Shown here: positions 55,631 to 64,000 of the stretch, one piece after another
How positions within the stretch are numbered: the first letter of the stretch is position 1
Layout: each line of letters begins with the position of its first letter
NCBI GenBank assembly: GCA_963793335.1
Contig: CAWBZS010000016.1
Span: forward strand, 77,650 to 141,649
Source of the DNA: Sva-07 sp963793335
Lineage (GTDB): Bacteria; Actinomycetota; Acidimicrobiia; Acidimicrobiales; Ilumatobacteraceae
Length of the DNA: 64,000 nt
Direction of reading: 5' to 3'
Position numbers and translations under genes: made by a program
The notes under the pieces: generated by a model
What the model was told of the DNA's origin: nothing
The model's input: the letters and a program-made list of their open reading frames with translations, nothing else
Database searches by the model: none

Positions 55631-56952
55631 CCGCGATCGCCGAACGGCGTCGACAGCGCACCGTGATGGGGGCCGTGGTCGCCATCGTGCTCGTGATGTC
55701 GGCGTCGGTGATGTTTGTCGTCGGAGCGATCACGCTGTCGAATTCGCAAGAGGGTGAAGTGGTCGGGATCGACGAGCGCCCTCGCGAGCAGTTCCCGAGT
55801 ACACCCAACGCGCTGCTGGCCATCGAGGACGACGATGGTGATCTCGCGTCGCTGGTGGTGATGACCCTCCTGCCGAGCGGACAGGGCGGCAGCATCGTGC
55901 TCATTCCGGTGAACGCGGATGCAACCTCAGGGTTCGGTGACGAACCTCGTCCACTCGACGCCGAGTTCGATTCCGACGATCTCGCAGCGTTCGCCGCGTC
56001 TGTCGGCGACATGCTGTCGATCTCGCTCGAGCGTGCGGTAGTGGTGGATCCGGTGGTCCTCGAATCGCTGATCGATCCGGTTGGCACGGTCGCCGCCGTC
56101 GTCTCGACGGAGGACAGCGAGGGCGACGGCGAACTCACGGACGAACCGACGATCGCTCGACCACTCACGCCGGCGGAGTCGGCGGCAGTGCTGTCGGCGC
56201 CCGCAGCCTCGTCGAGCACCGTGAACGACAACGATGTTGCGGTGTGGGAAGCGCTTGCAGCAGCAGCGCCGTTGGTGTCGCCTCCGGAACCGGTGCCCAC
56301 CGACGACTTCGGGCGGCCGATCGAGCCGACGACGGTCGAAGGTCTGATCGATCGACTGTTCGAGGGTCCGGTCGGAGTGCGCAGTGTGGCGCTGGCGGAG
56401 GAGCAACCATTGGATGCCGAAGCCTCCGGTGCGGTCGTGCTCGATCGGCGAGACAGCTCGTTCGTGTTCGCACAGGTGTCGCCAGCGCTCGTGTCGACAC
56501 CGAATCCCGGGCTCAAGATTCGAGTGGTCGCGCCGCAGACCGCCGAGCAACTCGAAGCGGGTGACGGGCTCTTCGCGTCATCCAGCGAGATGGTGGTCGA
56601 GTTCATCGGTCAGATGCTGTTCTTGCGCAACAACGTGGTGTCGGTCGACATCGCGCCCACCGGTGCGCCCGACGTGACCATCATCGAGGTGACCGATCCG
56701 CGCAAGTTCGAACAGGTCGAGGACAGTGCGATCGACCTGTTCGGTGAGGCTGAGGTGCGCCTTGCGGACGTGGTGCTCGAGGGGGTGGACATCGAGGTCA
56801 CCCTCGGCATGTCGTACCTCGCTCGGGAGGCGGGTCGCCTCGAGGATCTTCGCAGCTCCGACGACCTGGCCCAGGCCGACGACTCGGGTGAGCAAACCAG
56901 CATCGGCTCGGTTCCCGACTCGGCGACAGGTACCGTCGTCGATGATGGATGA
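55627..56952 (+). CDS. Envelope protein of LytR-like type, without a clear LCP core
   Basis: This 441-residue protein has an N-terminal membrane helix (about residues 13-35) and a large outer domain. Its position between nadD and rsfS is the usual site of a LytR-CpsA-Psr family gene in actinobacteria. Parts such as LLAIEDDDGDLASLVVMTLLPSGQGGSIVLIPV and a C-terminal LKIRVVAP...LEAGDGLFASSSEMV resemble that family's ends, but the catalytic Asp/Arg motifs of LCP phosphotransferases are not obvious, and a long Glu/Asp/Ser-rich middle segment is present. Function is inferred from place only. Confidence 0.7.
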   Translation: MTAIAERRRQRTVMGAVVAIVLVMSASVMFVVGAITLSNSQEGEVVGIDERPREQFPSTPNALLAIEDDDGDLASLVVMTLLPSGQGGSIVLIPVNADATSGFGDEPRPLDAEFDSDDLAAFAASVGDMLSISLERAVVVDPVVLESLIDPVGTVAAVVSTEDSEGDGELTDEPTIARPLTPAESAAVLSAPAASSSTVNDNDVAVWEALAAAAPLVSPPEPVPTDDFGRPIEPTTVEGLIDRLFEGPVGVRSVALAEEQPLDAEASGAVVLDRRDSSFVFAQVSPALVSTPNPGLKIRVVAPQTAEQLEAGDGLFASSSEMVVEFIGQMLFLRNNVVSVDIAPTGAPDVTIIEVTDPRKFEQVEDSAIDLFGEAEVRLADVVLEGVDIEVTLGMSYLAREAGRLEDLRSSDDLAQADDSGEQTSIGSVPDSATGTVVDDG

Positions 56953-57338
56953 GTTCGATGGTTGACGACACCGGCGCGGAACTTGCAATCGGTGCGGCCC
57001 GGGCGGCTTCGGACATGAAGGCGTCCGAGGTGATCGTGCTCGATGTCGGTGAGGTGCTGTCGATTGCCGGGTACTTCGTGGTCGCAAGTGCATCGAACCC
57101 CCGTCAGGTGCGCGCGGTCGTCGACGACGTCGAGGCCAAGCTCAAAGCCGAGTTCGGGCGGTCGCCGGTGAGAACCGAGGGCGTGCGAGAACAGCAGTGG
57201 ACGTTGATCGACTACGGCGACGTGGTCGTGCACGTGTTCCTCGATTCGGTCCGGGAGTTCTACGAAATCGAGCGTCTCTACATGGACGCGCCGCGAGTCG
57301 ACTGGGAGTTGCCCCCCGTCGACGGCGACAGCGACTGA
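56949..57338 (+). CDS. rsfS: Ribosome silencing factor RsfS
   Basis: RsfS binds ribosomal protein L14 and blocks subunit joining when nutrients are low. The 129-residue protein carries ASEVIVLDVGEVLSIAGYFVVASASNPRQVRAVVDDV and the family signature WTLIDYGDVVVHVF followed by REFYEIERLYMDAP. The ATG at 56949 overlaps the preceding stop. The nadD-envelope-rsfS order is common in actinobacteria. Confidence 0.96.
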   Translation: MSSMVDDTGAELAIGAARAASDMKASEVIVLDVGEVLSIAGYFVVASASNPRQVRAVVDDVEAKLKAEFGRSPVRTEGVREQQWTLIDYGDVVVHVFLDSVREFYEIERLYMDAPRVDWELPPVDGDSD

Positions 57339-57454
57339 AGGGTTCGAGACGCCAACGCCGCCGATCATGTGGCAGGTTCGACACATCGGTGGGTGTCGGT
57401 GCCGCAACGGGGCTGTACAATCCGCTCTCCCATCTCGCCCGAGCGGCGAGAACG

Positions 57455-57528
57455 AGGGGCTATAGCTCAGTTGGTAGAGCGCTTCCATGGCATGGAAGAG
57501 GTCAGGAGTTCGATTCTCCTTAGCTCCA
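57455..57528 (+). tRNA. tRNA-Ala (anticodon GGC)
   Basis: The acceptor GGGGCTA pairs with TAGCTCC (one G-U), and the anticodon loop ATGGCAT between CTTCC and GGAAG gives GGC, reading GCC. The discriminator is A, and the encoded end is ACGG, so CCA is not encoded, unlike the His and Lys tRNAs in this window. The accessory region begins directly behind it. Confidence 0.96.
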
Positions 57529-57716
57529 CGGAAAACCCCAGGTCAGACGCTAGAAAGTCCGATCTGAGGTTCCGGCGTTTTCGGGCCGGTAGCACTTCGG
57601 TAGCAGTCCGATCCGATATTCCCGTCTTGGGAGACTGGGGAGTGGACCGAACGTCATCCCGAACTCGCTGCGGCACGTTGCCATCGACGGGCGGCGCTGC
57701 GCCAGACTGGGCGGGT

Positions 57717-59876
57717 ATGGCGAAGCTGCAACCGGGCGTCAACGATCTCGCCACGGTCAATCCCGAGTTGGCCGCCCAGCTCGTCGATCCCAGCCTCGCT
57801 CAGACAGTGACTCAAGGCTCGGACAGGTCTGTCCGGTGGTTCTGCGAGGGCACCAGCGAAGTCCCTCACCCAAGGTACGAATGGTCGGCGACAGTCGGAG
57901 CTCGGTCGAGGGGGAGCGGGTGTCACGCGTGTGCGGGGAAGGCGGTGATCGTCGGATGGAATGACCTCGCCACAGTAGAACCAGAACTGGCTGTTCAGCT
58001 CGTCGATCCGAGCGTCGCTCGGACCGTGACTCGAAGCTCGACGAAGTCAGTGCTCTGGTTCTGCGAGGGCACTGACCAACTACCTCACCCGAGGTACGAA
58101 TGGTCTGCCGGGGTCGTAGACCGCTCGAATGGGAACGGCTGCCCAGCATGCTCAGGGCGGGTAGCTGTCGCTGGATGGAGTGATCTCGCAACGGTCAATC
58201 CTGATCTCGCTGCTCAGCTCGTCGATCCGAGCATCGCTACAACTCTCAAGGAATGGTCGAACAAGTCCGTCGAATGGTGGTGCGAGGGCACCACGGGATT
58301 CCCTCACCCGAGACGTGAGTGGTCAGCGAAAGTCGCCAAAAGGTCGCGTGGGGATGGGTGTCCAGCGTGCTCAGGGCGCGCCGTGATCGTCGGATGGAAT
58401 GACCTCGCCACGGTCAAGCCCGAGTTAGCTGTTCAGCTCGTCGATCCGAGCATCGCTGAGACGGTGACTCGCGGCTCGAACAAGTCCGTGCTCTGGTTCT
58501 GTATGGGCACAGACGAAGCCCCGCACCCCAGACACGAATGGCCAGCGACTGTGGCGAACCGGTGGCTGAATGGCAGTGGCTGTCCTGCGTGTGTGGGGCA
58601 GGCGGTGGTTGTCGGATGGAATGATCTCGCAACGGTCAGTCCGGAGTTGGCTGCGCAGCTCGTGGATCCCAGTGTCGCGAAAGCGGTGACTCGAAGCTCG
58701 AACAAGTCGGTCCTCTGGTTCTGTGAAGGCACTAGCGAAGCCCCGCACCCGCGGTTCGAGTGGTCAGCGCAAGTCGCCCATCGGTCGAGGGGGCACGGCT
58801 GTGCCGCGTGTTCGGGACATGCGGTGATCGCCGGATGGAATGACCTCGCCACGGTCAAGCCCGGGCTGGCTGCGCAGCTCGTCGATCCGAGCCTCGCTGA
58901 GACGGTGACTCGCGGCTCAATGACCTCCGCCCTCTGGTCCTGCGACGGCACCAGCGAAGCTCCTCATCCGCACTACGAGTGGGCAGCAACGGTCGCCAAT
59001 CGTTCGAAAGGAAACGGCTGCCCTGCGTGCGCGGGGCGGGCCGTGATCGTCGGATGGAACGATCTCGCCACGGTCAACCCTGAGTTGGCTGCCCAGCTGG
59101 TGGATCCGAGCATCGCTGAGACGGTGACTCGAAGCGCAGGGAAGTCTGTGCTCTGGTTCTGTGAAGGCACCAGCGATCTCCCTCATCCGCGACGTGAATG
59201 GACGGCGACGGTCAACAACCGGGCCAGCGGTTTCGACTGTGCTGCGTGCGCGGGGAAGGCGGTGATCGCCGGATGGAACGACCTCGCAACGCTGGAACCG
59301 GAGCTGGCTGCTCAGCTCGTGGATCCGAGCATCGCGACGGTGGTGACTCGAAGCTCGAACAAGTCGGTGCTCTGGTTCTGCGAAGGCACCACCGAAGCCC
59401 CTCACCGGTGGCGCCAATGGTCAGCATCGGTCGGCGCTCGGTCCGGCGGTAAGGGATGCGCCGTGTGCGCTCCTCACGGGTTTGACCCGTCGAAACCGGG
59501 CTGGCTCTACTTCCTGCGCCACGACGAGTGGGACATGCAACAGATCGGCATCACGAACGACCCCGACGAGCGTGTTGGACGCCATAAGCGCCATGGATGG
59601 CAGCTCCTTGAGATCCGCAAGTTCGACGACGGGGTGCTCTGCGCCACAACCGAACGGGCTGCCCTGGCGGCTCTGCGGCTCCGAGGTGCGCAGGTCGGGC
59701 GATCAAGCGATCCAACGGAGATCAAGTTCGACGGGTACACCGAAGCCTGGCCGATCCTCTCGCTTGAACTGGTCGGCCTTCAACAGCTCCTCGAATGGGT
59801 TCGTAAGGACGAGTGGGCGAGCGCGGAACGGCCCCCGCTCATCGACGAGCGGGGGCCGCAACGTTCGGACGGTTAG
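57717..59876 (+). CDS. Eight-repeat zinc-ribbon protein with GIY-YIG-like C terminus
   Basis: This 719-residue protein consists of eight tandem repeats of 73-74 residues (residues 9-588) and a C-terminal domain of about 130 residues. Each repeat begins (N/S)DLATV.P.LA.QLVDPS and carries a C-x7-H...C-x2-C zinc-ribbon (WFCEG...PHP...GCPAC). All eight copies keep the three Cys and the His. This resembles the probable zinc-ribbon family DUF4379. The C-terminal part reads GWLYFL...QQIGITNDPDERVGRHKRHGW, which fits a GIY-YIG-type nuclease core, though the catalytic Glu is not certain. Nuclease and nucleic-acid binding are inferred. ATG 57717 is chosen because the repeats begin 24 nt later; the longer frame upstream crosses the tRNA. 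Confidence 0.8.
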   Translation: MAKLQPGVNDLATVNPELAAQLVDPSLAQTVTQGSDRSVRWFCEGTSEVPHPRYEWSATVGARSRGSGCHACAGKAVIVGWNDLATVEPELAVQLVDPSVARTVTRSSTKSVLWFCEGTDQLPHPRYEWSAGVVDRSNGNGCPACSGRVAVAGWSDLATVNPDLAAQLVDPSIATTLKEWSNKSVEWWCEGTTGFPHPRREWSAKVAKRSRGDGCPACSGRAVIVGWNDLATVKPELAVQLVDPSIAETVTRGSNKSVLWFCMGTDEAPHPRHEWPATVANRWLNGSGCPACVGQAVVVGWNDLATVSPELAAQLVDPSVAKAVTRSSNKSVLWFCEGTSEAPHPRFEWSAQVAHRSRGHGCAACSGHAVIAGWNDLATVKPGLAAQLVDPSLAETVTRGSMTSALWSCDGTSEAPHPHYEWAATVANRSKGNGCPACAGRAVIVGWNDLATVNPELAAQLVDPSIAETVTRSAGKSVLWFCEGTSDLPHPRREWTATVNNRASGFDCAACAGKAVIAGWNDLATLEPELAAQLVDPSIATVVTRSSNKSVLWFCEGTTEAPHRWRQWSASVGARSGGKGCAVCAPHGFDPSKPGWLYFLRHDEWDMQQIGITNDPDERVGRHKRHGWQLLEIRKFDDGVLCATTERAALAALRLRGAQVGRSSDPTEIKFDGYTEAWPILSLELVGLQQLLEWVRKDEWASAERPPLIDERGPQRSDG
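57741..59480 (+). repeat. Eight tandem coding repeats of 219-222 bp
   Basis: Repeat starts are at 57741, 57960, 58179, 58398, 58620, 58839, 59058 and 59277. Repeat 4 is one codon longer. Identity is high at the protein level and patchy in the DNA, which means the copies have diverged under selection while keeping the zinc ligands. Confidence 0.9.
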
Positions 59877-59930
59877 CGGCCGTCCTAGTCACGCCGACGG
59901 GAGAACAGCCCCGGCGTGAGTTCTTGTGGA

Positions 59931-60157
59931 TCAGGCCTCGGCGGTCTGGACGTCCAACATCCGGAATGCCGACGTGGCGAGAACCTTCGCTCCAGTCCGC
60001 CACGTCGCGTACCAACCGACCCTCCCGTCAGGACGACCGGCGTTCGAGTTCTGCAGCACGCCGGGTGGCACGAAGAACACGGACGTGCCGACACGGTCGA
60101 GGATCACCATGTGGCTCCAGTCGCCGACGAACAGCACACGGTTCGTTCCGGTCGCGG
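59931..60157 (-). pseudogene. Phage HK97-type major capsid protein, C-terminal fragment
   Basis: Read on the minus strand, about 75 residues remain: CTATGTNRVLFVGDWSHMVILDRVG, then VGWYATWRTGAKVLATSAFRMLDV before the stop. The GDWS...VILDRVG and YATWRTGA...AFRML patterns are those at the end of HK97-fold capsid proteins of Siphoviridae-like phages. The upstream part of the gene is cut off by the IS3-family element, so this is a prophage relic. Confidence 0.75.
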
Positions 60158-60199
60158 TGCAGTTGACCCGGTCTGGTGGACACGGGTTGGTGTGATTTC

Positions 60200-61078
60200 T
60201 CAGGCTGCGGTGGTGGCAGCATAGACCTCGGCGGGTGTTCGGTGGCCGAGGCGGGCTTGGTGTCGTTGGCGGTTGTAGAAGACCTCGATGTAGTCGAACA
60301 GAACGGTGCGGAGTTCGGAACGGGTGAACGTCTCGAGTGGCCGCTGGTGGATGTCGATGATCTCGGTCTTCAACCTCGACCAGACGCCTTCCATGGCGGA
60401 GTTGTCGAAGCAGTCCCCGACGCTCCCGAACGACGCTGTGAGACCCCAGTCGGTGAGCCGGTTCGAGAACTCAATGGCGCGATATTGCGTCCCGTGATCC
60501 GCGTGATGAATGAGCTCGTCGGCTGGGTCTCGCCGTCCGAGGCCCATCACCAACGCTGCGATGACGAGGTCGGTGGTCTGGCGTTCACCCATTGACCAGC
60601 CGACGATCGAGTGGTCGAACAGGTCCCAGATGCCAGCCAGGAACAGTTTCCCGTCGCAGCATTTGAACTCGGAGATGTCCGCAACCCAACGCTCGTCCGG
60701 TGCACTCGCGGTGAAGTCGCGGTTCAACAGATCAACACCCGGTGAACCCTTCCCGCCTGATCGACGTGACCGCCATGTCTTCCGGCCGTGCGTGCCGATC
60801 CAACCTGCTGATGCCATGAGTCGGGCGACTCGTTTGCCGCCGACCCGATACCCGGCGTTGTGGAGTTGGCCATGAACCCGTGGCCGTCCGTAGGTGCCCC
60901 TGGATGCGGCGAAGATGTCGTAGATCTCGTTCGTGAGATACGCGTCGTCGAGGTAACGGTCCGACAGGATCGGGTTGCGCCACAAGTAGTAGCTCGACCT
61001 GTTCAGCTCGACGAGCCTGCAGAGCCGCTTCACCTCGTAGAGGTGTCGATAGTCATCAACGAACCAGCAGCGGCTCAC
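60200..61078 (-). CDS. IS3-family transposase OrfB
   Basis: This 292-residue integrase-core protein has an N-terminal HTH_21-like part (VKRLCRLVELNRSSYYLWRNP) and the DDE triad: Asp in ERWVADISEF, Asp in LIHHADHGTQY and Glu in NSAMEGVWSRLKTE. Its GTG start overlaps the OrfA stop by four bases, so it is made by reinitiation or by frameshifting to an OrfAB product, as is usual in IS3 elements. Confidence 0.96.
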   Translation of the reverse strand: MSRCWFVDDYRHLYEVKRLCRLVELNRSSYYLWRNPILSDRYLDDAYLTNEIYDIFAASRGTYGRPRVHGQLHNAGYRVGGKRVARLMASAGWIGTHGRKTWRSRRSGGKGSPGVDLLNRDFTASAPDERWVADISEFKCCDGKLFLAGIWDLFDHSIVGWSMGERQTTDLVIAALVMGLGRRDPADELIHHADHGTQYRAIEFSNRLTDWGLTASFGSVGDCFDNSAMEGVWSRLKTEIIDIHQRPLETFTRSELRTVLFDYIEVFYNRQRHQARLGHRTPAEVYAATTAA

Positions 61079-61359
61079 CTGGTCGTCTCTCGAGCAAAAT
61101 ACTGGGCCGCCTTTCGCAGGATCTCCCGATCCAACTTCAGCTCGGCGTTCTCCTTGCGGAGTCGATCAAGCTCGGCGCGCTCACCAGCATCGAGTTGGTC
61201 GGGATCGGAGCCGTCAGGGAACTCCTTCTCCCACGACGCCAGCGACGCGTCGGAAATGCCGAGGTCCTCAGCAACCCTGCAACGCGGTCGGTCCGACGAA
61301 CGCCGCAACGCGACAGCTTCACGACGGAACTCCTCTGGATACTTCGATGGACGACCCAT
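61075..61359 (-). CDS. IS3-family transposase OrfA
   Basis: This 94-residue protein has the helix-turn-helix of IS3 OrfA (YPEEFRREAVALRRSS...VAEDLGISDASLASWEKEF) and a C-terminal leucine zipper (RAELDRLRKENAELKLDREILRKAA), which binds the terminal repeats and dimerises. Confidence 0.95.
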   Translation of the reverse strand: MGRPSKYPEEFRREAVALRRSSDRPRCRVAEDLGISDASLASWEKEFPDGSDPDQLDAGERAELDRLRKENAELKLDREILRKAAQYFARETTR

Positions 61360-61422
61360 CTCGGGTCACCTCCTTCCCTGGAACAACCAGGATGAGGTGT
61401 CCACCGAACCGGGTCAACTGCA

Positions 61423-61978
61423 GACAGCTTCCGTTTGTCAGAGCCGAAAGCCCTCCGACGCCACTCATCGGGCCTTGGGAGATATCGAAGCTGACGGCGG
61501 GATCACCTGTGCCACTGCCAGCAGAGACGGAGCCCCTGGCAAGCTTCCGAATGATCGGCAGTGCGCTCGACTCTCGTGCGACGCTGCGAGATGCGCAAGA
61601 TCTGGCGCGCCGCGCCCACCCTCGCACGACCCTCCGCTGCGACAGGTCGAGGGGCGCATTCGATCGTAGCCGCCTACACGCTGTCGGTGACCTGACCAAC
61701 GCCATCAACCAGCAAGCTGGAAGCTGATGAACCCGCGGCCGGTGCCAACATCCAGGGGTCGGGAGAGCCAACAGAGCGGACCGCTGTTCGACGATGTGCT
61801 GGTGGCTTCATCGGGTGAGGTCGGCTACGCGGTCGAGGACATCGTTGACGGCGAGTACGAGGCGCACGCTCTGTTCAGAGACCTGATCGAACCAGACCCG
61901 GGGGTTCCTCCTCAGGCTCGACACGAGCCAGCATCAGGGTCTTGCTGGGCGAGCGTGACGACGGGTACGGTCGCCGAC
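61423..61978. other. Region between IS element and cell-wall protein gene, no supported gene
   Basis: These 556 bp have open frames on both strands, none with recognisable homology, a good start site or a leaderless-type hexamer. Base use resembles the capsid fragment, so it may be more of the same prophage relic. The TACGGT that starts the next gene lies at 61966-61971. Confidence 0.4.
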
Positions 61979-63710
61979 ATGGGTGTCGCGGCGGTGGGTT
62001 CTTTGCGGGTGAGCGAGTGGTGGAGTGGCCGGATGGTCAGGTTGGTGGCGTTGGCGTGTGTTGTGGTTGCTGGGGTGTTGACGACGGGTGGGCTGGTTGA
62101 GGCGGCGCCGACGGTTGAGCGGTGGTCTGGGGCGGATCGTTACTCGACGAGTGTCCGTGTGAGCCAGGAGGCGTTTCCTGCTGGCGCTGATATGGTGTTC
62201 GTTGCGACGGGTGAGTCGTTTCCGGATGCGCTTGCTGCTGGCCCGGCTGCAGCAACGCTTGATGGACCAATTCTGCTCACTGCGACGAATGAGCTTCCTG
62301 CTGTTGTGAGCGCGGAGTTGCAGCGCCTTGCGCCGAGCACCGTGTATCTGCTCGGCGGTAATGCTGCAATCACGGCCAACGTTGAGTCTCAAGTCGACGC
62401 CGCAACCTCCGCTGACGTCGAGCGCATTGCGGGCGCCGACCGGTATTCGACTGCAGCGGCGGTCACCGAGTTGGCGTTCCCGACTGCGGACACCGTTTAC
62501 GTTGCTGCGGGTACAGGTTTCGCTGATGCGCTGTCTGCGGGAGCACCCGGCGGTCTTCGTGGTCGCCCGGTGCTGCTGACTGCGAGTGGTGCTGTGCCTG
62601 TCGCATCTCGGGGACAGATCACCCGGCTTGGTGACCCGGACATCATCGTGCTCGGCGGTACTGCAGCGATCAGCAATGCTGTGCTGGCAGAACTTGATTC
62701 GCTCACGACGGGGTCGGTGAAGCGGGTGTCGGGTTCTGATCGTTACGCGACCAGTGTGGCTGTGTCTGTCGACGCGTTCACCGAAGCCGACACCGTGTTC
62801 CTCGCGACCGGGCACCGCGTTTCCTGATGCGCTCAGCGCAGCACCAGCGGCCACCAAACGTGCTGCTCCGATCCTGCTGACAAAACCAGCGTGCGCACCC
62901 GCGAAGGTCATTGCCGAAGTCAACCGACTCGGCGCCACCAACGTCATTGCCCTCGGCGGCACCGACGCCGTCAGCAACGCGGCAGCATCGCTCACACCCT
63001 GCCCGTTGCCCCCACCTCCACCCCCACCCCCGACGACCGCCGACTTGGTGAGGGCCCAGCAGATCAAGCTCAACGAGCTGTTGACACCGTACGGATATCC
63101 CAAGATCGCTGTGGATGGGATCTCCGGCCCGATCACCCGACGGGCGCTGTGCGCCAGTCGCTTGGCCCTCTTTCTGCCAGTAAATCGCGCCTACATGCGC
63201 CCAGGCAGCGCTGAGGAGAAAAGGTTGCTCGCCAGCCCGACGCTCCCGGTCCCGCCGAACGTCGGCACCAACGGCAAGTGGATCTTCATCGACATGACCT
63301 GCCAGGTGATGTTCACCGGCGAAGGTACGAATCGACTCGTCAACGTCTTCCCCACCTCCACCGGAGCGCCCGGCTTCGAGACCCGGCTGCAGGAGCGCAC
63401 ACCAGCATTCCGCTACGACCCGGCGTTGCGCAACTATGGCTGGCACAACTCGTCGCTGTACCCGGTTGCTAGCGACAACCCGCTCAACGGCAACATGTAC
63501 AAGCCGCTGTACTTCGACCGCGGTCAGGCGATCCACGGGTCCAACAGCGTTCCGACGAGCCCTCAGAGCAAAGGCTGCGCCCGATTGCGCCCGAGCGACA
63601 TGGACCGTCTGGTGTCATGGCTCGGCCTCGACGGCCTCCGCGGACCCACCAACTCGCCCGAGCGCATCGGCGTCACGGTGACCGCCCGAGGTCATTACGG
63701 CCTCGGCTGA
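61979..63710 (+). pseudogene. Secreted cell-wall-binding-repeat L,D-transpeptidase, frameshifted
   Basis: The protein has a signal peptide (VRLVALACVVVAGVLTTGGLVEA), then cell-wall-binding repeats of the CWB2 type (VERWSGADRYSTSVRVSQEAFP, VERIAGADRYSTAAAVTELAFP, VKRVSGSDRYATSVAVS), and a Pro-rich linker. A peptidoglycan-binding-like part (KIAVDGISGPITRRALC) precedes a YkuD L,D-transpeptidase with the AIHGSNSVPTSPQSKGCARL motif, including the catalytic Cys. The frame breaks at 62810-62812, where GHRVS-stop replaces GTAFPDALSA; removing one G of a GGG run restores it. Total length is 1 modulo 3. ATG 61979 is chosen since TACGGT is 7 nt upstream; the longer upstream frame lacks a signal peptide. 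Confidence 0.85.
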
Positions 63711-64000
63711 CGATCACCATTAGCTGGGGCCAACGGCGAGAACGACGGTCCTGTTCCCGGTGTCGTCCGGTTCCCCAGCGGCTCGGTGCCATGAGAGCAG
63801 GAGGGGCACTGCCGGGACTGGGCTGAACGTCTTGGGGGCCTCACGATCGCCGCCCAGAATTTCCGGTACGGCGGGCACGGCCCGCGCTTCCTGTCGAGGT
63901 GCCAGGCGCCTCCTCCCATTGGCGGCACGGCACCGACCTTGAGTTTCGTCCATGCCGCACCAGGTGCAGGTGTGATTGCGTCCCGGGGTGTGGTGTAGGA
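63711..64000. other. Right end, no supported gene
   Basis: Two overlapping minus-strand frames run off the window edge and contain several Cys (CTWCG in one, CPSC in the other), so part of a small zinc-binding protein is possible. I cannot support either frame. Confidence 0.3.

Larger units (their letters stand above)
60162..61418 (-). mobile_element. IS3-family insertion sequence, complete
   Basis: The element is 1,257 bp. Its terminal inverted repeats are gttgacccggtctggtggacac at the left and the matching gtgtccaccgaaccgggtcaac at the right, with two mismatches. Flanking tgca occurs on both sides (60158-60161 and 61419-61422), a likely 4-bp target duplication. Two open frames, OrfA and OrfB, are intact, so it may still be active. 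Confidence 0.9.

Noticed and set aside
57529..57716. Attachment site repeat of tRNA-Ala marking an integrated element
   Set aside because: The 3' end of the tRNA is not repeated anywhere to the right within the window, so the boundary of the element cannot be shown.
57741..59480. Regular repeats that might be a CRISPR array
   Set aside because: The units are 219-222 bp, all in one open frame, and conserve zinc ligands. They are protein repeats.

Overview
The window is GC-rich bacterial DNA that is almost fully coding. Its gene content points to a free-living actinobacterium, most likely class Acidimicrobiia (Ilumatobacter-like). This is inferred, not proven. The evidence is a lexA / LysM-protein / nrdR cluster as in other actinobacteria, LexA boxes of the CGAAC-N4-GTTCG type, a B12-dependent ribonucleotide reductase, a two-gene KorAB ferredoxin oxidoreductase, class II DAHP synthase, an ECF sigma/RskA-like anti-sigma pair, and many genes that appear to be leaderless.

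Layout. 1-7.2 kb: an unknown membrane protein, then a minus-strand AddAB-like helicase-nuclease pair whose AddB-like gene is frameshifted. 7.2-16 kb: YceH, a GNAT enzyme, rpe, an RNA methyltransferase, the sigma/anti-sigma pair, two tandem flavodoxin-fold oxidoreductases with a TauE/SafE exporter, a second GNAT enzyme and a DUF2889 protein. Then tRNA-His and tRNA-Lys with an intrinsic terminator. 16-28 kb: a core block with recA, miaB, chorismate mutase, miaA, dapF (frameshifted), hflX, dapC, lexA, an SOS-linked LysM protein and nrdR. 28-39 kb: a RibD-like reductase, nrdJ, an enoyl-CoA hydratase, an RND efflux permease (frameshifted) and a UvrD helicase with an HRDC domain. 39-49 kb: a hemolysin III protein, an orphan ABC ATPase, korAB, a TrkA-C protein, tdk, a cytochrome P450 and a PIG-L deacetylase. 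49-57.4 kb: a ROK kinase, thiolase, serine hydrolase, DAHP synthase, a group 2 sigma factor, then nadD, a LytR-like envelope protein and rsfS. 57.4-64 kb is accessory. It starts at a tRNA-Ala and holds a 719-residue protein of eight zinc-ribbon repeats with a GIY-YIG-like end, a phage capsid fragment cut by a complete IS3-family element, and a frameshifted secreted protein with cell-wall-binding repeats and an L,D-transpeptidase domain.

Four things stand out. (1) The eight-repeat zinc-ribbon protein beside tRNA-Ala. (2) A 47-52 nt palindrome found twice, each time between convergent genes, with base changes that preserve pairing. (3) A TANNNT hexamer 6-9 nt before about 18 start codons. (4) Four otherwise intact genes each broken by an indel that leaves length 1 modulo 3, which looks more like sequence error than decay.

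Functionally, recA, lexA and the LysM protein form an SOS module. AddAB and the UvrD-HRDC helicase belong to recombination and repair. nrdR, nrdJ and tdk serve dNTP supply. dapF and dapC serve lysine and peptidoglycan synthesis, and miaA and miaB act in sequence on the same tRNA adenosine.
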